Made by a program: the position numbers and the translations under genes. Below the pieces are notes generated by a model that was not told the DNA's origin, ran no database searches, and worked only from the letters and a program-made list of their open reading frames with translations. From the NCBI GenBank assembly GCA_913043885.1, contig CAJWOB010000021.1, positions 1-15,606 of the forward strand: a stretch of DNA of 15,606 nt. Reading direction: 5' to 3'. The DNA is from an uncultured Spirochaetaceae bacterium. Its GTDB lineage: Bacteria > Spirochaetota > Spirochaetia > SZUA-6 > Bin103. The stretch's first letter is position 1. Each line of letters begins with the position of its first letter. Positions 1 through 6,876 of the stretch are shown piece after piece.

Positions 1-797
1 GACGCGTCTGAGTCGAACCATGCCTTGAGCTCCTTCATGCCCGTGTCCAGATCCATCTTCGGGGAGTATCCCAGCTCCTGTCGGGCCCGGTCGATGCGGA
101 AGCTGTGGTCGGGGCGGCTGACGTAGCGCACGGCCGAGGGGGTGAAGAGCGGGGGCTTGCCGAGCGCGCGGGCGCCCGCGGCCACGGCGGTCGCCACGGC
201 GAGGGCCAGGGGTCGCGGCAGCGAGCGGGCCTTCAGGTCGATGCCGGCGGCGTTGGCCAGGCGCGCCCCATCCATGTGCAGCTTGAGGCCGTGCTCGTGG
301 GCGGTGTCGGCGATGGCGCGTATCTCTTCAGGACGGTACACCGTGCACTTCTCGGTTGCCTGAGTTATCGACACGGCGGCCGGATTCCCGGAATGGGGGT
401 CGTGGCCGCTGCGCACCTGCTCGGCGATCTGCCGTGGCGCAATCCTGCCGTGATCGTCCTGCAGGCCGATCAGCTTGGCGCCGGTAAGACGCTCCGGTGC
501 ACCGCACTCGGACATGAACACGTGTGAGTCGCTGGAGCAGATGATGACGTCGCCGCTGCGGGTAACCGCCTGCAGCGCGATGACGTTGGCTGCCGAGCCG
601 GCAAACACCAGAAACGGCTGCGCGCGGTCGCCGAGCTCGCTACGGAACAGTTCCTCCGCCTCGGCGGTGTAGGCGTCGGCCCCGTAGCCCATTACGCAGC
701 CATCGTTCGCGTCGACCACGGCCTGCAGCACGTCGGGGTGAGCGCCGGCGGTGTTGTCGCTGGCGAAGGAGATCCTACTGGGTGTGTCGACCGCCAT
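1..797 (-). CDS. Chimeric frame: L-threonine aldolase N-terminal part joined to an SDR/epimerase C-terminal tail (3' end off window)
   Basis: Residues 1-185 or so read as a low-specificity L-threonine aldolase, a PLP enzyme that cleaves threonine to glycine and acetaldehyde. Visible family motifs are FASDNTAGAHP, MGYGADAYT, SECGAPE, VSITQATE and LHMDGARLANAA. The aldolase PLP-lysine segment (family form SFGGTKNG), expected soon after the MDGAR motif, is absent. From about residue 186 (bases 220-245) the text becomes KARSLPRPLALAV, then FRIDRARQELGYSPK and a GMKELKAWF end. That is the usual C-terminus of NAD-dependent epimerase/3-beta-hydroxysteroid-dehydrogenase-like SDR proteins. The frame is open across the join and continues off the left edge. 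The ATG at 795-797 lies 6 bases after the upstream stop, so it is probably the last visible gene of the DUF350 operon. Without the lysine it should lack aldolase activity. It is either a real deletion fusion or an assembly chimera. Confidence 0.8.
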   Translation of the reverse strand, partial: MAVDTPSRISFASDNTAGAHPDVLQAVVDANDGCVMGYGADAYTAEAEELFRSELGDRAQPFLVFAGSAANVIALQAVTRSGDVIICSSDSHVFMSECGAPERLTGAKLIGLQDDHGRIAPRQIAEQVRSGHDPHSGNPAAVSITQATEKCTVYRPEEIRAIADTAHEHGLKLHMDGARLANAAGIDLKARSLPRPLALAVATAVAAGARALGKPPLFTPSAVRYVSRPDHSFRIDRARQELGYSPKMDLDTGMKELKAWFDSDA

Positions 798-803
798 CAG
801 CGG

Positions 804-1553
804 TCAGACTGCATACACGTCCATCTGCGTCAAGTCGATCGGGCTGCCGAGAAACAGCGACACGAACCCGCCTTCGGAGACGGCATCGCCCTCGCTGTCC
901 AGTCCCCCTTCCTCCAGTATCAACATCAGCGGGTTGGCCGCGTCCTGCTGCGCGCGATACTCGACGGCGATGACCGGGACGCGGTGGCCACCCGGCTCCT
1001 CCACCTCGCCGTAGCGGGGCCCGCCACTGGCTACGAAGTCGAGCTCCCGCTCTTCGCCACCGTCGTCGATCGGTGGCACGTCGGGGCGGGTGGCGTAGTC
1101 CAGCTCGTAGGGGACGAAGTCGTCGAGATTGGGTGGCTCGGCGAAGAGCCAGGCAAACCCGGCGTCGAGCAGTGCCGCCCGGGTACCCGGCTCGAACCCG
1201 TCGGGTCGGTAGTAGATCCGGAGCTCGGGGCGCCCGCCTCCCCCCGTAGCGCCGAGCACCGCCACCAGGTGGTGGGTGACGCTAGCCGCCTCGATGTCGA
1301 ACAGCAGGTACTCGCCCACGACGCTGTGGTGGTCGCCGCTGCCGGCGGCAAAGAACCGGTAGTGGCGGCGGGCTACGACCTCATAGTTGACGCCATCAGC
1401 CTCGGCGTGCGCCTCCTTCAGCGCCTGGAAGTCGCGCAACACCACCGAGCTGCCTACCGGCAGCTGCCGCCAGTAGTCGCCCTCCGCCGGGTCGTGAGAC
1501 CGTGGTGGCTCGCTATCCCGCCGCCTGGAGTCGCGGCGCCAACGGCCTATCAC
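804..1553 (-). CDS. Uncharacterised soluble protein of the DUF350 operon (possibly DUF4178/DUF2491-like)
   Basis: I do not recognise this 249-residue protein with confidence. It has no signal peptide or membrane segment and should be cytoplasmic. The first 20 residues are charged and Arg-rich. From about residue 27 there is a beta-rich stretch with LPVGSSVVL, YEVVARRHYRF and VVGEYLLFDI, followed by an acidic middle region and an end rich in Val/Leu/Gly. The VG...EYLLFD pattern, plus the position beside a DUF350 gene, recalls DUF4178 or DUF2491 (YjfK) proteins, which often accompany DUF350 (YjfL). This is a guess from pattern and context. The start is GTG, 6 bases after the upstream TAG, with no clear Shine-Dalgarno, which suggests translational coupling. 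A later start is possible because the first residues look unlike a folded domain. It ends in TGA 6 bases before the aldolase-like ATG. Confidence 0.7.
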   Translation of the reverse strand: MIGRWRRDSRRRDSEPPRSHDPAEGDYWRQLPVGSSVVLRDFQALKEAHAEADGVNYEVVARRHYRFFAAGSGDHHSVVGEYLLFDIEAASVTHHLVAVLGATGGGGRPELRIYYRPDGFEPGTRAALLDAGFAWLFAEPPNLDDFVPYELDYATRPDVPPIDDGGEERELDFVASGGPRYGEVEEPGGHRVPVIAVEYRAQQDAANPLMLILEEGGLDSEGDAVSEGGFVSLFLGSPIDLTQMDVYAV

Positions 1554-1559
1554 GGCAGG

Positions 1560-2267
1560 CTAGTCGTCGTAGTACCTGGTGGAGCCCCGGCTGGCCGCCG
1601 AGCGGACGAACAGGTACAAGGCGACGATGATGCCGATGAGCAGGATGCCGGTCCAAAACCCGCCCGAATAGCCGCCGACATAGGCCCCGGGTGCGGCGCC
1701 ATAGTAGTAGTGGTTGCGGCTCATCAACACGCTGAGCACCGCCGCATCCGCCATGGCGCTGTAGAGAAGCCACCGCCCGCCCATGAAGTAGCCGTAGCCG
1801 CCGAGACCGGCGTTATAGTTGACGTTGACCGTCTGGCCATTCACCCGGGTCGTCTGCGGGATGTGGCTCGGCCGCGTGCTCGGCTGACTGGCGTATTTCG
1901 ACGGATACTGCGAGGCGTTGCGCTGCCGAAAGGCCGACTCGGCCTGGGACCGGCTCTGGAACGTGGTTCCCTGCTGACGCGACCGATTGTAGTTGCTCTG
2001 GCTTACCCCGCGCGTGTTGGAGCGCGCCGTTGCGGTGGAGGCGCGGCTGCCGGACAGCGATCGCCGTGAGCTGGACCTGCTGAACGAGCGCGACGAGCCG
2101 AGCGACCGCGAGGAGGAGAAGGAGCGGGAGAACGACCGACCGCTGAATCCGCCGAAGCGCCGTGCGAAGGCATCCTCGGCCACCAGGAACAGGGTGAGGG
2201 CCGCGGCGATGGCTACCACCACCCGCCGTCGGCGGGCGGCAAGGACGCGGCTGGCGCTTCTCTCCAT
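1560..2267 (-). CDS. Secreted/membrane Ser-Arg-rich protein with C-terminal membrane anchor
   Basis: This is a 235-residue protein of no named family that I can identify. Residues 1-35 look like a signal peptide or N-terminal anchor: Arg-rich start, hydrophobic VVVAIAAALTLFLVA, and an AFA site. Residues 36-80 are low complexity, built from F-S-R, S-S-R and S-G-S-R units such as GFSGRSFSRSF and SSRSLGSSRSF. Residues 80-150 are polar and Gln/Asn/Ser-rich. Residues 155-200 are Gly/Tyr-rich (GGYGYFMGG, NHYYYGAAPG). One clear membrane helix at about 204-222 (FWTGILLIGIIVALYLF) is followed by a short basic/acidic tail ending RYYDD. The ATG overlaps the TAA of the DUF350 gene by one base (TAATG), so the two are translationally coupled. 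Similar small Gly/Ser/Tyr-rich membrane proteins often sit beside DUF350 genes. Function unknown; an envelope role is inferred. Confidence 0.8.
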   Translation of the reverse strand: MERSASRVLAARRRRVVVAIAAALTLFLVAEDAFARRFGGFSGRSFSRSFSSSRSLGSSRSFSRSSSRRSLSGSRASTATARSNTRGVSQSNYNRSRQQGTTFQSRSQAESAFRQRNASQYPSKYASQPSTRPSHIPQTTRVNGQTVNVNYNAGLGGYGYFMGGRWLLYSAMADAAVLSVLMSRNHYYYGAAPGAYVGGYSGGFWTGILLIGIIVALYLFVRSAASRGSTRYYDD

Positions 2268-3172
2268 TACAGCGTCTCCACCGGAATCAACGGCGCCGCG
2301 CCGGGATCGGAGGCGGCGCCGAACATCAGCGCGATGGCCAACAGGGTCGCGGCGGCTACGGCGGCGGCGGCGATGTTCTTCTTGTCGGCCACCTCGCTGG
2401 CGAGGCGGGCCTTGGGCAGGAACACCCGGTCGGCGATAACGCGTCCGATCACCAGCAGAATGAGCCCGGACACGGCGATGAGGGCCGTTATCAACAGCTC
2501 GGGGCCGAGATCGTTGCCGGCGCCGCTCACCGCGGTCTTGATGATGAGGCCCTGGGCAACCAGGAAGGCGCCGAAGCTGACGCCCACCGCAGGGTTGTGC
2601 TGATTCTCGATGAGGTCGTGGACGTCGTAGCGGGTAATCGCCTGGAACACCAGGCCATCGATCACCAGGATCGCCTGGCCGACCGCCCAGTAGATGAGTA
2701 TGTCGCGGACTAGCCCTCCGTAGCCGTCGCTCTGGCCACTCATCACTCCCGCCAGGATGAGCCCGGTGGCCACGCTGGTGCCGGCCACCACCCAGCCGGT
2801 GCCGATGTTCTTCTCCTCGGCCAGCTCCTTGCGCACCAGGAAAGAGTGGAGGATGAGCTTGTCGTTGATCAGCATGCTGGCTCGTACCAGCACGATGCCG
2901 AGCCCGCCGGAGATAGCGATACCCAGCAGCGCGTCGCCGAGATTGCCGCCGGCACCGCGCACCGTCGCCGCCAGCACGAACGCCAGCCCGACCAGGTAGC
3001 CGGCGAAGCTGACGCCGACCGCAGGGTTCTGCGCCTCGGCCACCTCCCGGTCGATGTCGTAACGGGTGGTGAGGTTGTAGAACAGCTTGCCGACGAACAG
3101 CAGAACCAGCCCGGCGGCGAAGTAGGGTAGGTTCTCTACGATGAACTCCAAGGTGCCGGAAAACGCGTTCAT
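2267..3172 (-). CDS. DUF350 (YjfL-type) membrane protein with two tandem DUF350 modules
   Basis: This is a 301-residue integral membrane protein with about eight hydrophobic segments. It contains two clear internal repeats: TRYDIDREVAEAQNPAVGVSF near residue 36 and TRYDVHDLIENQHNPAVGVSF near residue 180. Each follows a hydrophobic helix and is followed by a GxxLVxxxxxxxAxxxGAG segment. This is the hallmark of the DUF350 family (E. coli YjfL has this fold), whose biochemical role is not established. The annotated start is the ATG at 3170-3172, because AAGGAG lies 9 bases upstream. An in-frame upstream extension to 3226 would enter the promoter and has no ribosome site. It is the first gene of the minus-strand operon and its stop overlaps the next start. 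DUF350 genes commonly travel with small Ser/Gly-rich and DUF4178/DUF2491-type partners, as here. Confidence 0.9.
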   Translation of the reverse strand: MNAFSGTLEFIVENLPYFAAGLVLLFVGKLFYNLTTRYDIDREVAEAQNPAVGVSFAGYLVGLAFVLAATVRGAGGNLGDALLGIAISGGLGIVLVRASMLINDKLILHSFLVRKELAEEKNIGTGWVVAGTSVATGLILAGVMSGQSDGYGGLVRDILIYWAVGQAILVIDGLVFQAITRYDVHDLIENQHNPAVGVSFGAFLVAQGLIIKTAVSGAGNDLGPELLITALIAVSGLILLVIGRVIADRVFLPKARLASEVADKKNIAAAAVAAATLLAIALMFGAASDPGAAPLIPVETL

Positions 3173-3181
3173 GCGGTGGTA

Positions 3182-3187
3182 CTCCTT
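3182..3187 (-). promoter_or_regulatory. Shine-Dalgarno of the DUF350 gene
   Basis: AAGGAG on the minus strand, 9 bases before the ATG at 3172. It decides in favour of this start over the longer in-frame alternative beginning at 3226. Confidence 0.8.
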
Positions 3188-3225
3188 CGCCGGGCGGGGC
3201 CGCTCGACGCTACGTCTGTCGCCCA

Positions 3226-3254
3226 AATATATGCCGCGCCTCCGTGGGCGCCAA
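3226..3254 (-). promoter_or_regulatory. Sigma-70-type promoter of the DUF350 operon
   Basis: On the minus strand, -35 TTGGCG (3249-3254), a spacer of exactly 17 bases and -10 TATATT (3226-3231). It predicts a transcript start near 3219 and a leader of roughly 45 bases before the ATG. The region is otherwise GC-rich, so the AT-rich -10 box stands out. The same AT-rich patch, read on the plus strand with TCGACG at 3204-3209, could also serve the divergent channel gene, but that match is weak. Confidence 0.6.
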
Positions 3255-3282
3255 ACGCGGCGCGAAGCGTTCGGGACCGGCG

Positions 3283-4188
3283 ATGGATAGCCCAGAGGGG
3301 TTCCGTAGGCGCGTCTACGAGACGCTGGAGAAGGCCCGCGACGACGATCCGCTGTCGTCGGCGTTCGACGCGTTCATCATCGTCGTCATCCTGGCGAACA
3401 TGGCGGCAGTGGTGCTGGAGTCGTTTCCGGCGCTGGGGCAACGTTACGCGGACGCCTTCCGCGCCTTCGAAGTGGCCTCCGTAGCGGTGTTCTCCATGGA
3501 GCACCTGTTGCGGCTGTGGACCTGCGACTACCTGCGCCCCGACTCGCCCAAGCTGGTGGCGGTAGGGCGCTTCCTCATCTCCCCGATTGGGTTGATCGAT
3601 CTGGCTGCCGTGCTGCCGTTCTATCTTCCTCTACTGATACCGATGGACCTGCGTTTCGTGCGCATGCTGCGTCTGGTCCGCTTTCTGCGCCTGTTCAAGC
3701 TGAGTCGCTACGCGCGGTCAGTGGCGATCGTTGGCCAGGTGCTCAGACGGCGTCGCGACGAGCTGCTGGTAACGGTGCTGCTGACGGTGATTCTGCTGCT
3801 TATCGCCTCCACGCTCATGTTCTATATCGAGAGTGACGTGCAGCCGGACGCGTTCCCCAACATCCTCGCCTCGCTGTGGTGGGCGGTAGCGACCCTCACC
3901 ACCATCGGCTACGGCGACGTGTTTCCGGTCACTGGCTGGGGGCGGCTGCTCAGCGGCATCATCGCGGTTCTGGGGATCGGCCTGGTGGCGCTACCCACGG
4001 ATATCCTCAGCGGCGGCTTTATCGAGGAGCTGTCGCGCCGCCGGCGTCAGCGGGCCGAAGCTGCAACGGCCGCTGCGACGGGCGCCGCTACTGCGGCCAC
4101 CCACTACCCACACTGTGGGAAGGCGCTGAACCTAGCGGATCTTCACCAGCGCCACGACGAACACCATGGTGATGGTGAGCTGGAGTAG
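3283..4188 (+). CDS. Voltage-gated potassium channel (six-TM ion transporter)
   Basis: This 301-residue inner-membrane channel has the complete Kv-type layout. S1 lies at about residues 30-47, S2 at 62-80 and S3 at 98-115. S4 at 121-142 carries basic residues at every third position (R124, R127, R130, R133, R136, K139, R142). S5 lies at 160-182, a pore helix with the selectivity filter TIGYGD at 207-212, and S6 at 221-245. It should pass K+ selectively in response to membrane potential. The cytoplasmic tail has an Arg-rich stretch, an Ala/Thr linker and HYPHCGKAL. Many bacterial relatives end in a CPHCGK zinc-ribbon half-site; here the first Cys is replaced by Tyr. I chose the ATG at 3283; a GTG at 3244 would add 13 basic residues and lacks a ribosome site. 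The last 57 bases overlap the end of the convergent mraY. Confidence 0.92.
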   Translation: MDSPEGFRRRVYETLEKARDDDPLSSAFDAFIIVVILANMAAVVLESFPALGQRYADAFRAFEVASVAVFSMEHLLRLWTCDYLRPDSPKLVAVGRFLISPIGLIDLAAVLPFYLPLLIPMDLRFVRMLRLVRFLRLFKLSRYARSVAIVGQVLRRRRDELLVTVLLTVILLLIASTLMFYIESDVQPDAFPNILASLWWAVATLTTIGYGDVFPVTGWGRLLSGIIAVLGIGLVALPTDILSGGFIEELSRRRRQRAEAATAAATGAATAATHYPHCGKALNLADLHQRHDEHHGDGELE

Positions 4189-5172
4189 CGCGAACCGAAC
4201 CAGCACTTGAGAGTTGGACCAGCCGCTGTTGTGGCGGACGTGGTCGTGGAGCGGGAAGCGCACGTTCTTGAAGATGCTGATGCGGGCGAAGCGCAGCAGC
4301 GCCACCTTCAGCAGACCGGTGCCGCCGTTGAACAACAGGACGCCGGAGACGATGAACAGCATGAAGGGATTGCCGCTCGCTATCACCAGCACCCCGGTAA
4401 GCAGGCCGACCGCTCGCGAGCCGGCGTCGCCCATGAGTAGCTGGCTGGGGTAGGCGTTGTACCAAAGGTAGCCGATAAGGCAGCCGACCATGGTAAACGC
4501 CGAGATCGCCCACGATGCGCCGTTCGCATAGTGAGGCAGCAACAGGTAGCTGGAGATGTCTTCGTGACCGAGTACGAAGTAGAGCATGCCGCCGAGAGTG
4601 ACCAGTGCCAGCGACGACAGGCTTCCCGACAGGCCATCGACGCCGTCGGTGCAGTTAGTGGCGTTGATGGCCAGCCAGATGAGACCGGTCGCCACCGGGA
4701 CGCAGATCCACGCGCTCACTGCAATGGGGTCGGCGGTAAAGGGCAGCCAGATCTGCACGCCGTTGCGACACAGCAGCATGGCGGCGCCAAACGACAGCAC
4801 GATATCGGTGGCGGCGAGCGTGTACTCAGACAGGTCGCGGCGGTCGTCCCAATAGCCGGCTAGCATCGCCAGCAGCACCAGTGCCAGCACGCCGGCGTGC
4901 TCCAGGCTCCAGGGGACCGTGAGCAGCGCCACCACCAGGTAGATGATGACGAACACCAGGCCGGCACTCGTTGGTTTGCCCACGGCAGCCTCGTTGGCGA
5001 CGGCAAACTCGCGGCCCTTGTCGCGGGGTAGCCGGGCGGTAAAACGGGGCAGGAGGATCCAGCTGCCCAGGCCGGACAGCACTATCGCCGCACTCGCCAG
5101 GAAGATATGCGAAGTCAGCAGGCGAAACGGTCCATAGTAGGACTCCAACGCCTCACCCAGCAGGAAGAGCAC
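4132..5172 (-). CDS. mraY: Phospho-N-acetylmuramoyl-pentapeptide-transferase
   Basis: MraY transfers phospho-MurNAc-pentapeptide from the UDP carrier to undecaprenyl phosphate, giving lipid I, the first membrane step of peptidoglycan synthesis. The 346-residue polytopic protein shows the family signatures in order: GKPTSAG (65-71), GYWDD (106-110, the Asp pair), NATNCTDGVDGLSG (170-183), LMGDAGS (246-252, catalytic Asp249) and FPLHDH (306-311). Most bacteria have PLHHH at the last site; PLHDH followed by VRHNSGWS is a variant I associate with spirochaetes. The length is normal. The start is GTG, chosen because MLFLLGEALESYYGPF looks like the conserved N-terminus; no well-spaced Shine-Dalgarno precedes it. 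It is not in a dcw-type cluster here: its neighbours are a convergent K+ channel and a divergent purF. Confidence 0.95.
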   Translation of the reverse strand: MLFLLGEALESYYGPFRLLTSHIFLASAAIVLSGLGSWILLPRFTARLPRDKGREFAVANEAAVGKPTSAGLVFVIIYLVVALLTVPWSLEHAGVLALVLLAMLAGYWDDRRDLSEYTLAATDIVLSFGAAMLLCRNGVQIWLPFTADPIAVSAWICVPVATGLIWLAINATNCTDGVDGLSGSLSSLALVTLGGMLYFVLGHEDISSYLLLPHYANGASWAISAFTMVGCLIGYLWYNAYPSQLLMGDAGSRAVGLLTGVLVIASGNPFMLFIVSGVLLFNGGTGLLKVALLRFARISIFKNVRFPLHDHVRHNSGWSNSQVLVRFALLQLTITMVFVVALVKIR

Positions 5173-5180
5173 CTTCGCGA

Positions 5181-5209
5181 AACGTAGCGGAGCGACAACT
5201 AGCGGTCAA
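5181..5209 (-). promoter_or_regulatory. Promoter of mraY, nearly leaderless
   Basis: On the minus strand, -35 TTGACC (5204-5209), a 17-base spacer and -10 TACGTT (5181-5186). The -10 box ends only 8 bases before the mraY GTG, so a start 7 bases downstream of it falls about 2 bases before the codon. This agrees with the lack of a ribosome binding site. Confidence 0.5.
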
Positions 5210-5249
5210 ACGGTCGCGATCGACTGCGCAGCGGCCGCGCCAGGTCGCC

Positions 5250-5307
5250 CCCGACCGTCTCGGTCGGGCCGCCACCCGCTTCGGTCGGGCCCGCTTTCCC
5301 TTTTTCT
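5250..5307 (+). terminator. Hairpins plus T-rich tract in the purF leader (possible terminator/attenuator)
   Basis: On the plus strand, CCCGACC (5250-5256) pairs perfectly with GGTCGGG (5262-5268) around a 5-base loop. A competing stem pairs GGGCC (5266-5270) with GGCCC (5288-5292) and leads directly into CGCTTTCCCTTTTTCTCC. The two stems share bases 5266-5268, so they exclude each other. The block lies 43 bases upstream of purF, with no plus-strand gene between it and the channel ending at 4188. A terminator or attenuator in the purF leader is plausible; this is inferred from the sequence only. Confidence 0.4.
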
Positions 5308-5342
5308 CCAGACGGGGTATCAACATGCCTTCCTCTCATAAC

Positions 5343-5348
5343 AGGAGG
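5343..5348 (+). promoter_or_regulatory. Shine-Dalgarno of purF, unusually close to the ATG
   Basis: A perfect AGGAGG lies only 2 bases before the ATG at 5351, but 5 bases before the next codon, TTG at 5354. The TTG may therefore be the true initiator, shortening the propeptide by one residue. Confidence 0.6.
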
Positions 5349-5350
5349 CG

Positions 5351-6841
5351 ATGTTGCCAGAGCAGGTTCGCCACAACTGCGGTGTCGCAGTCACGCACAC
5401 GCTCCACGACGCGTACGCATTCATCAAGTCGCTGCAGCATCGTGGGCGGGATGCCGTCGGCATCGCGGCGGTGGGCAACGGCACCATCGACGTGGTCAAG
5501 TGGATCGGCAAGGTCGAGACCGTCGATCTGGTCGATCTGCACAAGCTGCTGCCCAGCCCCAATTACCACACCTATCTCGCCCACGTCCGCTACGCGACCA
5601 AGGGGAGCAAGCGCGAGCTCCTGGCCGATGCCCACCCGCACGTCATAGGCGGCGACGCCCACGACTACGGCAGCCACCACATCATCCGCGGCTGCGAGGC
5701 GGCGGCCATTCACAATGGGCACATTGAGGACCTCTTTCTGCAGCATCCCGATGCCGACTCCGGAGCCGAGTCCGGCGCCGCGCCGCTCCTGCCGACGTCG
5801 AGCTGCGACACCGAGCGGCTGCTCCATCTCTACCGCCAGGTCGGTGAGCGCGAGGTGCTGCGCCGCGTGCCCGGGGCTTACCTGGTCGCCATCGCCGACG
5901 CGCGCAACGATCACGTCATCGTGTTGCGCGACCGCACCGGCATTCGCCCCGCTGTGCTAGGTCTCAAGGACGGCAAGCACGTGGTCGCCTCCGAGGACAT
6001 CGCGCTGCGCAAGAATGGCGCCGACTTCATAGAAGATCTGGATCTCGGCTCCGTGTATCGCCTCGCCGCCGACGGCGATTACGAGAAGGAGCTTGTGGTC
6101 GAACCGGCGCCCGCCCACTGCTTTTTCGAGTGGAACTACATCGCCGACCGCGATTCGATTGTCGAGGGCCTGTACGTCAAGAAGCTGCGCCGTGCCCTCG
6201 GCGAGATGCTGGCCGAGGAGCTAGACCTCGATAGCATCGACTACATCAGCTACTTCCCGCGGGCGCCGGAGGACGCGGCCCGTGGCATGGTGCGTGCTTC
6301 GGGCAAGCAGTTCCGGCCGCTGTTCTACAAGCTACGGGGTGAGCGCGCGTTCCAGGGCCCGACCCCCGGAGAGCGCGCGGAATCGATCTCCACCAACATC
6401 TACCTCATCCCCGACCTGGTCCCGGCCATCGACGGCCGGCGCCTCCTGGTGGTCGACGACAGCATCGTCCGTGGCAACAACATGCGTCACGAGCGCGTGC
6501 TGCTGAGCAAAGTAGGGATAGGTGGTGCCACCAAGGCGCTGTACACCCCCCCGATCGGGGTAGCAGGGGAGGATGGCGTCGAGCGTGGCTGCCTGTTCGG
6601 CATCGACATGCCGCCCGACGACGACTTCTACGCCCGCGGTCGCACGCTGGAGGAGATGCGGGACGACGAGGAGGGCAGCATCGTCTACCTGACCGTCGAC
6701 GGTATGCTCGAGGCATTCGAGCGCCTGGGCATGCCGCGGTCGCGGTTGTGCACCTACTGCATCGGTGGGCCGCACCCCTACGCCGCCATCCCTGACCTCG
6801 AGCTGCCACAGCGCTCGGCGCCGGCGGGGGCTGGGGCCTAG
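5351..6841 (+). CDS. purF: Amidophosphoribosyltransferase, propeptide and Fe-S type
   Basis: PurF catalyses the committed step of purine synthesis: PRPP plus glutamine gives 5-phosphoribosylamine. The N-terminal Ntn glutaminase domain (about 10-250) has Cys10 in HNCGVAV as the expected nucleophile after removal of a 9-residue propeptide. It also has LQHRGRDAVGI, HVRYATKGS and an HNGHI motif. The C-terminal phosphoribosyltransferase domain carries the PRPP loop VVDDSIVRG at 367-375. Cys257 (HCFFEW), Cys414 (RGCLFGID) and Cys467/Cys470 (CTYC) match the four cluster cysteines of the Bacillus-type enzyme, so a [4Fe-4S] cluster is likely. At 496 residues the length is normal. The last 13 residues are a loose Pro/Ala tail. 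No other purine gene is adjacent. The gene ends in TAG, 35 bases from the convergent porin remnant. Confidence 0.95.
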   Translation: MLPEQVRHNCGVAVTHTLHDAYAFIKSLQHRGRDAVGIAAVGNGTIDVVKWIGKVETVDLVDLHKLLPSPNYHTYLAHVRYATKGSKRELLADAHPHVIGGDAHDYGSHHIIRGCEAAAIHNGHIEDLFLQHPDADSGAESGAAPLLPTSSCDTERLLHLYRQVGEREVLRRVPGAYLVAIADARNDHVIVLRDRTGIRPAVLGLKDGKHVVASEDIALRKNGADFIEDLDLGSVYRLAADGDYEKELVVEPAPAHCFFEWNYIADRDSIVEGLYVKKLRRALGEMLAEELDLDSIDYISYFPRAPEDAARGMVRASGKQFRPLFYKLRGERAFQGPTPGERAESISTNIYLIPDLVPAIDGRRLLVVDDSIVRGNNMRHERVLLSKVGIGGATKALYTPPIGVAGEDGVERGCLFGIDMPPDDDFYARGRTLEEMRDDEEGSIVYLTVDGMLEAFERLGMPRSRLCTYCIGGPHPYAAIPDLELPQRSAPAGAGA

Positions 6842-6876
6842 CCGGCTGGCGCCTGCGCCTAGCGGGCGGAGCGGCC

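Noticed and set aside
738..2069. 443-codon plus-strand frame
   Set aside because: It is antisense to the Ser-Arg-rich and uncharacterised genes, is Val/Arg/Ala-rich and shows no family motif; a GC-rich shadow frame.
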